Shown: positions 25,313 to 33,277, counted from the first letter of the stretch. The stretch: DNA of 35,187 nt from Amaricoccus macauensis (GCF_014201905.1 NZ_JACHFM010000010.1:1-35187); one strand, 5' to 3'. Translations and numbers: made by a program. Notes: a model not told the origin generated them from the letters alone.

Positions 25313-25929
25313 GGGGCGCCTTCCAACGTGATCGTCGGCTGCTCCGCGATTTGGGTCAGCTCCTCGGGGGTGAGGGTCAACAAGAATCCGGTGTCGGGGT
25401 TGGAGAGAAAGACCGGCGACACATAGGGCTCACTCCCGGCGCCGGTCGGAATGGTGATCTGGAAGCGGTAGGCGATCCGCTCCGCCGCGACCGGCGCACC
25501 GAGGAACCAGGTGCCGCCTTCGAAGACCGAAGGGATATACTCGGCGTCGGGGTAGCAGCTCGGCGTGGCGAAGGTGTAGTCGGCAGTTTCGTCGAACGCC
25601 ATCGGCGCCGGCTCGAGGCAGATCCAGCCGACGCGAGACTGGCGGGACGGCCGGGCGAACGCGACCTCGGCGGCGCCATAGGCCGAGCCGTCGCTCATCG
25701 TGCAGGTGTCGAACGGCGGCTCCGGCGGCCGGTCGGTGATGCGGTCGATCATGTAGTCGTAGGCGTCGCTGCAGGTCCCCGACGACTCGCTCGGAAACCC
25801 CGCCGCCATGCAGAGGATGACGGCACAGTCGATGTCGTAGTCCGCCGCGGCCGAGGGCAGAGGAGCGAGGCCTGCAACTCCTCCGAGCGCGGCGGCCGCA
25901 AGGGAGCCAAGGGTCAGGACACGAGGCAT
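25309..25929 (-). CDS. TrbM/KikA/MpfK-like periplasmic conjugation protein
   Basis: This 206-residue protein has a signal peptide (residues 1-29, LGSLAAAALGGVAGLAPLP) and the mature motif YDIDCAVILCMAAGFPS, then CSDAYDYMIDRITDRPPEPPFDTC. This resembles TrbM-like conjugal transfer proteins, whose N-terminal Cys-rich block has this spacing. GGAGGA lies upstream of the ATG at 25929. It overlaps the 3' end of the repC-like gene by 16 bases and is transcribed leftward, away from the virB operon. The family assignment rests on motif similarity seen by eye. Confidence 0.6.
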   Translation of the reverse strand: MPRVLTLGSLAAAALGGVAGLAPLPSAAADYDIDCAVILCMAAGFPSESSGTCSDAYDYMIDRITDRPPEPPFDTCTMSDGSAYGAAEVAFARPSRQSRVGWICLEPAPMAFDETADYTFATPSCYPDAEYIPSVFEGGTWFLGAPVAAERIAYRFQITIPTGAGSEPYVSPVFLSNPDTGFLLTLTPEELTQIAEQPTITLEGAP

Positions 25930-27062
25930 GATGGGTTCCTCCAGGTCTGGGGGTGAGAGGGCACGAGGGTGGGACAGGGGTCGTCGGCCCCCCGGGCCTG
26001 GTGCAGGAGACCGAACAGGTTCCGGCTGAGGCGAAGCGGCTCGGTCTCGGCGCGGGCGGCCATAGCTCGGACCCATGCCGCAGGACAGCGAATGGCGCCC
26101 CGGCGCTCGATGCTGCTGGCGTCGGCGAGCAGCACCAGGACCGCGGCGCCGGCACGGCCTAGCTCGGCCTGGGCCTCGGCCCATATCGCGTCAGTGACGC
26201 CGATCTCGGCCGCGCGCTCATAGGCAGCGGCCGTCAGGCTGGCCCAGCTGACTCCACCGCCGCTTCTCTCGATGCGGGCACGCCAGTCGAACGGAAGCGC
26301 CACCGCCAGCATGTCGAGGGTGATGTGACGAAGTGCGTCAGCCTCGGCGCCGCTCTGGCTTCTCTGCGGTCTACAGACAGGATTCTCATCCTTCTCTGTG
26401 GTGTTGGGTCGGACGATTTCGTCGGTTCGGTCGGACGAAAAGATCCGACTGCCGGCATCCTCGTCGTCGTCCGCCAGCACCCGGATTGCCGCCTCGAGCC
26501 GGCCGACCAGGGCCGCGAGCTCGCGGAGAGGAAGCCCCCGATGCCGGCTCGGGCTGGCATCGAGGGCGGCAGCTGCGGGAGGCGCCATGTCTCCTCCAAC
26601 CATAACGAGCCCGCGCAGCTGCCGCTTCAACTCGGAAACCCGGGCGGCCAGTCGGCGCCGCTCGTCGAGCTCGATCTCCGCCTCGAGCGCGGCATGCTCG
26701 ATCCTGTCGGCCGCCGCGAGCATCGGCGAAAAGTCGATGCCCTGGAGAACCACGATGCGGCCGCGCCGGCGCTGGATCATCCGACGGCCTCCACCAGCAG
26801 AACGATCGACCACCAAGCCGTAGGCCTCAAGCCGACGGATGTGGCTGCGGATGGTGCGCGGGTCGCAGCCGCGCTCGTCGGCGAGGTCCTGCACGCGCGC
26901 CGGCGAGATCGGCCGATCGGCGTCACCGGGGATGTACCGCAACAGCACGTGGCCGGTGACGAGGACCGCGTCCGGCAGGCCGTGAGCGACGGCCGCCAGG
27001 CGCAGGACACGGTGCAGCTCCCCCTGGGGGAGCCGGGGTTCGACGGACTGCTCTTTCTCCAT
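25914..27062 (-). CDS. repC: RepC-type plasmid replication initiator
   Basis: This 382-residue protein has the RepC layout. An N-terminal winged helix (VLRLAAVAHGLP, then RVQDLADERGCDPRTIRSHIRRLEAYGLVV) is followed by GRIVVLQGIDFSPMLAAADRIEHAALEAE, a typical RepC block. A low-complexity middle comes next, then a C-terminal helical domain (DALRHITLDMLAVALPFDWR, AQAELGRAGAAVLVLLADASSI, NLFGLLHQ). RepC initiates replication from an origin usually located inside its own gene; the middle of this gene (about 26370-26440) is locally less GC-rich. The start at 27062 has GGAGG six bases upstream, and that site lies in a hairpin. No repA/repB partition genes precede it, so this is a repC-only unit beside a trbM-like gene. 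Confidence 0.8.
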   Translation of the reverse strand: MEKEQSVEPRLPQGELHRVLRLAAVAHGLPDAVLVTGHVLLRYIPGDADRPISPARVQDLADERGCDPRTIRSHIRRLEAYGLVVDRSAGGGRRMIQRRRGRIVVLQGIDFSPMLAAADRIEHAALEAEIELDERRRLAARVSELKRQLRGLVMVGGDMAPPAAAALDASPSRHRGLPLRELAALVGRLEAAIRVLADDDEDAGSRIFSSDRTDEIVRPNTTEKDENPVCRPQRSQSGAEADALRHITLDMLAVALPFDWRARIERSGGGVSWASLTAAAYERAAEIGVTDAIWAEAQAELGRAGAAVLVLLADASSIERRGAIRCPAAWVRAMAARAETEPLRLSRNLFGLLHQARGADDPCPTLVPSHPQTWRNPSCLVS

Positions 27063-27067
27063 TCCTG

Positions 27068-27084
27068 ACCTCCGGTCGGGAGGT
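27068..27084 (-). promoter_or_regulatory. hairpin hiding the repC ribosome site
   Basis: In the repC mRNA, ACCTCC and GGAGGT (plus-strand 27079-27084 and 27068-27073) form a perfect 6-bp stem with a 5-base loop, and the second arm is the Shine-Dalgarno sequence. Formation of this hairpin should block repC translation, as in repABC leaders. Confidence 0.6.
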
Positions 27085-27153
27085 GCGAGGCGTCCGACAG
27101 GGCAAATCCTCCTCGTTCGCCGGAGGGCGGTTTTTCCTTGCCTGCCGTGGACC

Positions 27154-27197
27154 GGGTCGCTAGCCTGCAAGGTGACAGACTTCAGTGCTAGCGACCC
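27154..27197. repeat. perfect 11-bp inverted repeat in the repC leader
   Basis: GGGTCGCTAGC (27154-27164) and GCTAGCGACCC (27187-27197) can form a long stem in either transcript. Its right arm shares three bases with the adjacent terminator stem, so the two hairpins compete. Confidence 0.75.
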
Positions 27198-27232
27198 TCG
27201 GGTGGACCTCGTGCCTCCGAGGGTTTCTTTTT
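27173..27232 (+). ncRNA. probable countertranscribed (antisense) RNA controlling repC
   Basis: A short plus-strand transcript ending at the terminator 27195-27232 would be antisense to the repC leader. The candidate promoter is TTGCCT (27138-27143) with 17 bases to TAGCCT, which is weak, so the 5' end at about 27173 is only approximate. An RNA of about 60 nt opposite the repC leader is the layout of the ctRNA of repABC plasmids. The RNA itself is inferred; the terminator and the competing stems are seen. Confidence 0.5.
27195..27232 (+). terminator. intrinsic terminator, antisense to repC leader
   Basis: CCCTCGG (27195-27201) and CCGAGGG (27217-27223) form a stem followed by TTTCTTTTT (27224-27232). 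No protein gene precedes it on this strand, which points to a short RNA as its transcript. Confidence 0.8.
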
Positions 27233-27389
27233 GGGCTGAGGCTTGGGCGACTTGTCGCCGCGGTCACGGCGGCCTCCCGGCCTTCAACCCCTAGCTGTTA
27301 ACCTCTCCTCCATCTTGTGGTAGCGGCAACGACCGCCGCGAGGGCTGGACACCGTCCGGCTGTGAGTCCAGCGTGGAGGCGCGGAATCA

Positions 27390-27488
27390 GTTTTGGCGCG
27401 ACGTTCCCTTGAGCGCCATACTAAAAACAGATTTGGCGCCATTTTCTGTTTCGCGACACTTGACACATGGCGCGAAAGGCGATTACGG
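27390..27488 (+). promoter_or_regulatory. repeat-rich promoter region before the virB cluster
   Basis: TTTGGCGC or TGGCGC motifs recur near 27393, 27433 and 27468, with an inverted copy near 27411 and a palindrome TGGCGCCA at 27434. TTTCGCG (27449-27455) and CGCGAAA (27471-27477) form an inverted repeat around TTGACA (27460-27465), with TTACGG 17 bases later as a possible -10. This A+T-richer stretch, part of the gene-free 27063-27552, probably holds the promoter and operators of the rightward genes. Confidence 0.45.
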
Positions 27489-27552
27489 TCCTGCTTGGAA
27501 TTCGGCGACTTTTCGCCTACGGCTTCTCGATCACCAATCGAGAGCCAGACGA

Positions 27553-27831
27553 ATGGATAGCAGCCAGCAGCTCGTATCGAACTATGTCCGGTCGTTTGTC
27601 GAACAAGATGGAGGCTCTCTCCGCTTCGCCCCGATACGGGATGAAGACGGGCGCATGTGTTGGGAGCTTTATGGTATCCTGCCAGACGGCGTGGAACGTA
27701 AGGTCATGCTATCCAAGACTGGTAAGCCACGGATATTCAAGTCTTCCGACGCCGTCATCGCCTACTGGCAAGATATCTACCCAGAGGCGAGTGAGGTTAC
27801 AATTCCAATACTTAAAAGCGGCAACAAGTAA
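27553..27831 (+). CDS. small unrecognised soluble protein at the head of the virB region
   Basis: A 92-residue protein starts MDSSQQLVSNYVRSFVEQDGG and contains RFAPIRDEDGRMCWELYGILPDGVERKVMLSKTGKPRIFKSSDAVIAYW. The pattern (a helix, then three or four strands, then a helix) looks like a small alpha/beta protein. I do not know the family. GAGAG lies just before the ATG. The gene is A+T-richer than the virB genes and is separated from the next gene by 51 bases. An upstream in-frame extension exists, but it runs through the operator region. Confidence 0.5.
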   Translation: MDSSQQLVSNYVRSFVEQDGGSLRFAPIRDEDGRMCWELYGILPDGVERKVMLSKTGKPRIFKSSDAVIAYWQDIYPEASEVTIPILKSGNK

Positions 27832-27882
27832 GTGCGAATCGCGTTTCAGTCCTAATCCGCCAATCCGGCAGGAGACGGGGCG

Positions 27883-28299
27883 ATGAGCGGGCGGTTTGCT
27901 GACCCGCGGGTGGTCGATCTCTACGAGGCGACCGCCGAGCTCAAGGCTCGCCGCAGAATCCTCCGCGACAATCGCCGAAAATCTCTCGCGCGAAAGTTGC
28001 GGCGACTGCCTATTTCGCGGTCAGCTCTTTGGGTCGCCGGGTTCTACGCGACGCTCGGCGCTTGTACCGCGCTCTGGTGGCACTGGGATGACGTCGGGCT
28101 GCCGCGGCTGCTGATGGGATCGGTGCTGCTCGTCGCCGTGCTCCTGGCGATCGGCCGGGAGGTCGTTGCGACGCATCCGGTGTGGATGCTGTTGCCGCCG
28201 GCGGCGATCGTGGTGGCGGCGTTCTTCTGGTATCCCCTGGCGCCGACGGCGGCGATCCTCGCGCTGGTCCTCATCATCAACCTGGTATGGCTGGCATGA
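27883..28299 (+). CDS. small membrane protein, first gene coupled to virB1
   Basis: This 138-residue protein has a basic cytoplasmic N-terminal part (ELKARRRILRDNRRKSLARKLRRL) and about four hydrophobic segments, among them LWVAGFYATLGACTALWW, LLMGSVLLVAVLLAIG, WMLLPPAAIVVAAFFWY and AAILALVLIINLVW. The ATG at 27883 is preceded by GGAGACGGGGCG. Its stop overlaps the virB1 start (ATGA), so it belongs to the transfer operon. I do not recognise the family; an accessory inner-membrane role in conjugation is inferred from position only. Confidence 0.6.
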   Translation: MSGRFADPRVVDLYEATAELKARRRILRDNRRKSLARKLRRLPISRSALWVAGFYATLGACTALWWHWDDVGLPRLLMGSVLLVAVLLAIGREVVATHPVWMLLPPAAIVVAAFFWYPLAPTAAILALVLIINLVWLA

Positions 28300-29063
28300 A
28301 GACGCGGGCAGTAGTCATGGGCTTCTGCGCCTCGGTTCTTCTGTCCGGAGGGGTCGCTCGCGCCGACGTTTGGGAGTTCGACAGACAGGGGAACGTGCTC
28401 AGATCTCCGGATACGCGTGAGTCTGATAATGTCTATTATGATGAGAACGTTTTCGGTGGAGGTCCGGATACTCCGGTTTCCCAGTCCACCCGGAACGTCT
28501 CCCGGGCCATCTACCAGCCGATGGCCGAGGGTGTCGCCGAGGTCTACGCGGCCGATCCGGCAGTCGCCGGCGCCGGGCTCGAGGAAGCGGATTTCGTCCG
28601 GCTCTTCGTCGCGCTGATCGACCAGGAGTCGCGGTTCGATCCGGCTGCCGTGTCGCCGAAAGGCGCGCGCGGGCTCGGCCAGCTGATGCCAGAGACCGCG
28701 GCGCTGCTCGGCGTCGACGCCGGCGAGCCGATGGCGAACCTGCACGGCGCCGCGCGCTACCTGACCGCGCAGCTCGCCGAGTTCGGCCGGGTCGACCTGG
28801 CGCTCGCCGCCTACAACGCCGGCCCGCAGAGGGTCGAACAGTTTCACGGCATCCCGCCGTTCCGCGAGACCCGCGACTACGTCGCGAAGATCACCGCAGC
28901 GGCCGCGCTCACCGGCGGCGTGCCCGCGGCCGCGGACATCCCGCGTCCGACCGTCGGCCGCGCGTTCGCATCTCCCTCCACCCCCGAGCTCGAGACCGAT
29001 GTCGTCGAGCCGGTCTCTCTCGCAGCCCCCGCACAAGGAACCGTGCTCGAATGGAAAAGATGA
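28296..29063 (+). CDS. virB1: VirB1-like lytic transglycosylase
   Basis: This 255-residue protein starts MKTRAVVMGFCASVLLSGGVARA, a signal peptide when read from ATG 28296, and contains the transglycosylase core. The visible parts are FVALIDQESRFDPAAVSPKGARG (catalytic Glu in DQES), GLGQLMPETAALLG, NLHGAARYL and AAYNAGPQRV. VirB1 proteins locally open peptidoglycan for assembly of the type IV secretion channel. The C-terminal 60 residues are Pro- and Ala-rich. The start overlaps the previous stop and the end overlaps virB2 by 13 bases. Confidence 0.92.
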   Translation: MKTRAVVMGFCASVLLSGGVARADVWEFDRQGNVLRSPDTRESDNVYYDENVFGGGPDTPVSQSTRNVSRAIYQPMAEGVAEVYAADPAVAGAGLEEADFVRLFVALIDQESRFDPAAVSPKGARGLGQLMPETAALLGVDAGEPMANLHGAARYLTAQLAEFGRVDLALAAYNAGPQRVEQFHGIPPFRETRDYVAKITAAAALTGGVPAAADIPRPTVGRAFASPSTPELETDVVEPVSLAAPAQGTVLEWKR

Positions 29064-29392
29064 TCGCGACCACGCGCCAGATGATCGGCGTGCCGCTCCC
29101 CTCGGTCCTGCCGGGCACCCGGCTGGTCTGGCTGCTGCTGGGGCTGTTCGCGGTCGCCGCCGTCGTCGGCGGCCCGGCAGCCGCGCAGGATCTCTCGCCG
29201 ATCGACACCTTCTTCGCCACCCTCGGCGCGGCGCTGACCGGCACCACCGGCCGGGCGATCGGCCTCGTCGCGCTCGCCGCCGTCGGCGTGATGTTCCTGT
29301 TCGGGCGGATGAACATGGGCTTCGCCGTGTCGATCTGCGTCGGCCTCGTCATCCTCTTCGGCGCCGCGACCATCCTCGGCGGCTTCGCGTGA
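29051..29392 (+). CDS. virB2: VirB2/TrbC-like pilin
   Basis: This 113-residue protein has a signal sequence (LVWLLLGLFAVAAVVGGPAAAQ, cleavage probably after AAAQ). It then has a short mature pilin with two hydrophobic segments (ALTGTTGRAIGLVALAAVGVMF and FAVSICVGLVILFGAATIL) and the family-like sequence FGRMNMG. It should be the major subunit of the conjugative pilus. It overlaps virB1 by 13 bases and virB3 by 4 bases. Confidence 0.88.
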   Translation: MEKMIATTRQMIGVPLPSVLPGTRLVWLLLGLFAVAAVVGGPAAAQDLSPIDTFFATLGAALTGTTGRAIGLVALAAVGVMFLFGRMNMGFAVSICVGLVILFGAATILGGFA

Positions 29393-29670
29393 GCTTTTCC
29401 GCTCCCTGCTTCCAGGCGCTGACCAGGCCCGTCTCGATGATGGGCCTGCCGCTGACCTACGTCGTCATCCTGGCGATGACGACGATGGGGGGCTTCATCG
29501 CCACGCTCAGCTTCGTCTACTTCGCGACCTCGGCGATCATCGGCTACGCGGCACTCCGGGCGCTTGCCGCGTGGGACCCGCGGATCTTCGACGTGATCCT
29601 GACCAGCCTGCGGAGGACGCCGCTGCCGGCGGCCTGGCTGCGCGGCAAGGGGGTCGTCTACCGTGCTTGA
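29389..29670 (+). CDS. virB3: VirB3-like inner-membrane protein
   Basis: This 93-residue protein starts at a GTG (29389) overlapping the virB2 stop. It reads FQALTRPVSMMGLPLTYVVI, the usual VirB3 opening, then a second hydrophobic stretch (FATSAIIGYAALRALAA) and a basic C-terminus with DPRIFDVIL. VirB3 works with VirB4 in the inner-membrane complex. It overlaps virB4 by 8 bases. Confidence 0.88.
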   Translation: MSFSAPCFQALTRPVSMMGLPLTYVVILAMTTMGGFIATLSFVYFATSAIIGYAALRALAAWDPRIFDVILTSLRRTPLPAAWLRGKGVVYRA

Positions 29671-32020
29671 GAGCGTGCGCACCCTCGCCCGCCGCCGGCT
29701 GGAGCCCCGCGAGCGGCCCGACGACGCGATGCTGGTCCGACACCTGCCCTACGTCACTGCCGTCACCGATGACGTGCTGATGCTGCGCGACGGCGAGATC
29801 ATGGCGACCTTCGCCGTCGACGGCATCGGCGCCGCCACCGCGGAGAGCGTCCTCGTCTGCGACGTGGCGGACGCAGTGCAGGCGGTGGTCGCCCAGGCGA
29901 CCCCCGACCTCGGCTTCCACCTCCACCGCGTCTCTTTCGTCGCCGACGCGCGGCTCAAGCCGCCGCTCGACGCCGATCCGTTTTCCTTCGAGGTCGATCG
30001 CCGCTGGCAGGCGGCTCTCGCGGCGATGGAGCTGCGCGAGCGCCGCTCGTTCCTGACCGTGGTGCTGCGGCCGCAGAAGCTCCTCGGGCTCTCGACCCGG
30101 CTGTTCGGCGCCGGCGCGACGGCGCAACGCGACCATCTCGCTCGCCGGGTCGAGCGGCTGAACGAGACCGTCTCCTACCTGATGGAGACGCTCGCCGTCG
30201 CCGGCCCGGAGCGGCTCACCGTCGCCGACGGCCGCTGGCTCGGGCTCTTGCGCACCCTCGTCACCGGCCGCTTCGAGCCGATCCCCCTGCCCCAAACCTT
30301 CGAGCCGGTGGCGAACCTCGTCGCGGGCTCCAGCGTCCGCTTCGAGGGCGACCGCTTCCTCGTTCCGGGCGCCTCGACCGAGGACATGCGCTTCGGCGCG
30401 GTCTTCTCGCTCAAGGCCTACCCGGCCTCGACGGCGCCGGGCATCTTCGACCACTTCGACCTCGACTTCGACAGCGTCGTCACCCACTCGTTCACCCCGA
30501 TCGAGCAGTTCGAGGCACTGGCGCGGATCCGGCGCACGGTGCGCCAGATGGGCGCGGCCGACGACGCCGCGGCGTCGCTCCGCGGCCAGCTGATCGATGC
30601 CGCTGACGATCTCGCCTCAGGGCGGATCAGCTTCGGGCTGCACCACGCCTCGATCGCGGTCTTCGCCCGCGACGAGGAGGAGCTCGACGAAGCGGCAGCG
30701 CAGGTCCGCGCCTCGGGACAGCGCGCTGCTTGCGTGCTGGTGCGCGAGGACATCGGCGCGCGGTCGACCTGGTTCGCCCAGCATCCCGGAAACCAGAGCT
30801 ACCGCGCTCGCGCCGCGATGGTCTCGTCGCGGAACTTCGCGCACTTCACCGCCCTCCACGCCGCGCCCGGAGGCCTCGACGCCGACCGCACGCCCTGGGG
30901 TGAGGCCGTCACGATCCTTCCAACCGTCTCCTCGAGCGCTTACCGCTTCAACTTTCATCTCGGCGGCAAGGCTGGCGAACGCACCGTCGGCCACACGCTG
31001 GTGCTCGGCCAGACCGGCTCGGGCAAGACGCTCGGGACGGCGTTCCTGATCGCGCAGGCGCGGCGCACCGGATGCAGGGTCATCGTCTTCGACAAGGACC
31101 GCGGCCTGGAGATGCCGGTCCGCGCCATGGGCGGCGCCTACAGCGCGGTGCGGCTCGGCGAGGCGACGGGGTTCAATCCGTTCGCGGCCGAGACCGACGA
31201 CCGCGGTCGGGCGTGGCTCGCCGACTGGCTGGCGGCGATGCTGTCGCGCGAGGGGCCGCTGACCGCGATCCAGAGCCAGGCGCTGACGCAGGCGGTGGCG
31301 GCGAACGCCGAGACCGACCCGGGCCTCCGTACCCTCGCCTCCTTCCGCCGGCAGTTCCGCTCGGTCGACGACGACGGCGCGCTCCACGACCGCATGGGCG
31401 ACTGGGATCAGGACGGCAGCTTCGGCTGGCTCTTCTCCGGCGCCGGCGTCGACACCCTCTCTTTCGATCAGCCGGTGACCGGGTTCGACCTCACCGAGAT
31501 CTTCGACACCAGCGCCGTCCGCACCGCCTGGCTCTCCTACGTCTTCCGTCGCATCGAGCGCACCGTCGAGGACAGCCGGCCGACGCTGATCGTTCTCGAC
31601 GAGGCCTGGAAGCTCCTCGACGACCCCTACTTCGAGCGCCGGCTGAAGGACTGGATGCTCACCATGCGCAAGAAGAACGTCGCTGTGGTGCTTCTCACCC
31701 AGCGCGTCGCCCACATCCGCGAGAGCAAGGCCGGCGGCTCGATCCTCGAGTCGGCGGTGACGACGATCCTCTACCCCAACTCGCGCAACAGCGCCGAGGA
31801 GATGGCGCCCCTCGCCCTCTCCGATCGCGAGCTCGACTTCGCCTGCGTCAGCGCGCTCGAGGCGCGCCTCGCGCTCGTCCGCTCCGGCGGCGCCAGCGCC
31901 ATCGTCGACATGGATCTGCGTGCCCTCGGGCCCCTGGTGAAGGTGCTCGGCGGCGGCGCCGGCGAGTGGGCCGCCGAAGGCTGGCGCGAGCGCCCCGACT
32001 TCTGGAAGGAGATTGCCTGA
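29663..32020 (+). CDS. virB4: VirB4 ATPase of the type IV secretion system
   Basis: This 785-residue protein has the VirB4 N-terminal domain (VRHLPYVTAVTDDVLMLRDGE) and the C-terminal P-loop ATPase, with Walker A GQTGSGKT (residues 449-456), Walker B-like LIVLDEAWKLL (about 642-652) and VAVVLLTQRVAHI. It powers pilus assembly and substrate transfer at the inner membrane. The GTG at 29663 lies inside the virB3 3' end, and the stop shares one base with the next ATG. Length and motifs are normal. Confidence 0.95.
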   Translation: MLESVRTLARRRLEPRERPDDAMLVRHLPYVTAVTDDVLMLRDGEIMATFAVDGIGAATAESVLVCDVADAVQAVVAQATPDLGFHLHRVSFVADARLKPPLDADPFSFEVDRRWQAALAAMELRERRSFLTVVLRPQKLLGLSTRLFGAGATAQRDHLARRVERLNETVSYLMETLAVAGPERLTVADGRWLGLLRTLVTGRFEPIPLPQTFEPVANLVAGSSVRFEGDRFLVPGASTEDMRFGAVFSLKAYPASTAPGIFDHFDLDFDSVVTHSFTPIEQFEALARIRRTVRQMGAADDAAASLRGQLIDAADDLASGRISFGLHHASIAVFARDEEELDEAAAQVRASGQRAACVLVREDIGARSTWFAQHPGNQSYRARAAMVSSRNFAHFTALHAAPGGLDADRTPWGEAVTILPTVSSSAYRFNFHLGGKAGERTVGHTLVLGQTGSGKTLGTAFLIAQARRTGCRVIVFDKDRGLEMPVRAMGGAYSAVRLGEATGFNPFAAETDDRGRAWLADWLAAMLSREGPLTAIQSQALTQAVAANAETDPGLRTLASFRRQFRSVDDDGALHDRMGDWDQDGSFGWLFSGAGVDTLSFDQPVTGFDLTEIFDTSAVRTAWLSYVFRRIERTVEDSRPTLIVLDEAWKLLDDPYFERRLKDWMLTMRKKNVAVVLLTQRVAHIRESKAGGSILESAVTTILYPNSRNSAEEMAPLALSDRELDFACVSALEARLALVRSGGASAIVDMDLRALGPLVKVLGGGAGEWAAEGWRERPDFWKEIA

Positions 32021-32154
32021 TGCGCCCGAAATTGCGGTGGCTCTGGATCGCGCTGGCGGCGGCCGCGCTCGGCGGCTGCGCCGGCTACACCGACAAGACC
32101 AGCCCCTGCGTCTGCAACTGGGCGCCGATCGGCGACGCCGCGGTGCCGGCATGA
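32020..32154 (+). CDS. VirB7-position small lipoprotein
   Basis: A 44-residue protein starts MRPKLRWLWIALAAAALGGC, a signal sequence with a lipobox (ALGGC; acylated Cys20). The mature peptide has two more Cys residues in SPCVCNWAP. The ATG shares its A with the virB4 stop, and the end overlaps virB5 (ATGA). VirB7 lipoproteins anchor the outer-membrane core and use Cys for disulfides, but the position between virB4 and virB5 is unlike the Agrobacterium order. It could also be an entry-exclusion-type lipoprotein. Confidence 0.7.
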   Translation: MRPKLRWLWIALAAAALGGCAGYTDKTSPCVCNWAPIGDAAVPA

Positions 32155-32870
32155 CGGGGCGTGCTCGCAAGGCGACCGCGCTCGCTGCCTTCGGCCTCGC
32201 CCTCCTCGCCGCGCCGGTCCCCCACGCCGCGGCGCAGGGTGTGCCGGTCTTCGACGCGACGAGTGTCGCGAAGCTGATCGAGCAGATCGCCACCCAGGCC
32301 GAGCAGCTCGCGACGATGAAGACCCAGCTCGAAAGCCTGACCGGGGCGCGCGGCCTCGGCGCCTTCCTGAACGCGCCCGAGGATATCGCAGCGCGGGCAG
32401 CAGCGACGAACCTCAACGGCATCGTCGACGGCGCCATCACCGGTAGCCCGATCCTCGGCAACACCGCCCGGCTCGCCTCGGCGATCGAGCGGCTGAAGGG
32501 CAACTACCAGCTCGACCTGCTCGGACCCTACGCGAGCTCGGACATCGTCCAGTACCGGGCGCTCGCCAATCTCGGCGGCTCGTCGCTCGCGGCGATGGCG
32601 ACCGGCGAGGACAGCTACAGCCGGGCCAACGAGGCGATGACCCGGGTCAACCAGCTCGTGCCGCAGATCGACGCCAACACCGACGTCAAGGCGGCGATCG
32701 ACTTCAACACCCGGGTCCAGATCGAGCAGATGCAGGTGATGAACGAGCTGCTGCGCGTGCTGTCGGCCCAGGCCAACGCGACGGGCGCGCAGGCGCTGTT
32801 CATGACCCGCGAGCAGATGGCCTCGCGCGAGTTCATGAAGGTCAACGGGATCGGAGGGGCAACCCAATGA
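32151..32870 (+). CDS. virB5: VirB5-like minor pilin
   Basis: This 239-residue protein has a signal peptide (residues 1-28, ending PHAAAQG) and then the VirB5/TrbJ-type helical pattern: VFDATSVAKLIEQIATQAEQLATMKTQL, IERLKGNYQLDLL and a C-terminal helix with QMQVMNELLRVLSAQ. VirB5 sits at the pilus tip and may contact the recipient. It overlaps its two neighbours by four bases each. Confidence 0.85.
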   Translation: MTGRARKATALAAFGLALLAAPVPHAAAQGVPVFDATSVAKLIEQIATQAEQLATMKTQLESLTGARGLGAFLNAPEDIAARAAATNLNGIVDGAITGSPILGNTARLASAIERLKGNYQLDLLGPYASSDIVQYRALANLGGSSLAAMATGEDSYSRANEAMTRVNQLVPQIDANTDVKAAIDFNTRVQIEQMQVMNELLRVLSAQANATGAQALFMTREQMASREFMKVNGIGGATQ

Positions 32871-33277
32871 GGATGAAGAGAATTGCGGCGGCCGCTGCGG
32901 TCTTGGTGATCGCCTCCGGCGGAGCACAGGCAGCCGGAGGCTCCTTCACGTGCAAGGACGGCTTCGGGACCATGAAGGAAATCAAGGCGGAGGTCGGCGG
33001 CAGCTCGGCCTTCATCAGCATCGTCAACCAGTACGTTCAACGTTGGGATGCCCGAGAGGCGCAGCGCCTTTGTTCGGCCTACGCCGCGGGAGGGCCGGCG
33101 ACGATCTCCTGCTTGAACGGGAAGCGCGACTGGAACGCCATCAAGGCCTCGATCCCGCCTGCGTACTTCGGGGGCAGCAATCAGCAGCTCGCCGATGCCT
33201 ACACGGCCGAGGTGGAGAAGGGCACGGGCTACCTAGAAGCCATGACCTACTGCCGCAGCGTTGGCGCCATAAAATAG
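32867..33277 (+). CDS. small secreted protein inside the virB operon
   Basis: This 136-residue protein starts MRMKRIAAAAAVLVIASGGAQA, a signal peptide. The mature part has four Cys residues (SFTCKDG, RLCSAYA, ISCLNGK, MTYCRSV) that suggest two disulfides in the periplasm. The stretch FISIVNQYVQRWD is helical. I do not recognise the family. The ATG overlaps the virB5 stop. This position between virB5 and virB6 is where several systems encode entry-exclusion proteins such as Eex, a role that is possible here but unproven. Confidence 0.6.
   Translation: MRMKRIAAAAAVLVIASGGAQAAGGSFTCKDGFGTMKEIKAEVGGSSAFISIVNQYVQRWDAREAQRLCSAYAAGGPATISCLNGKRDWNAIKASIPPAYFGGSNQQLADAYTAEVEKGTGYLEAMTYCRSVGAIK

Noticed and set aside
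27154-27197. Transposon end or attachment-site pair
   Set aside because: The inverted repeat is only 44 bases across with no transposase or integrase beside it, and its link with a terminator in the repC leader fits RNA control better.
30617-32503. 628-codon minus-strand frame opposite virB4/virB5
   Set aside because: It is a shadow; it has no domain and crosses several genes of a coupled operon.
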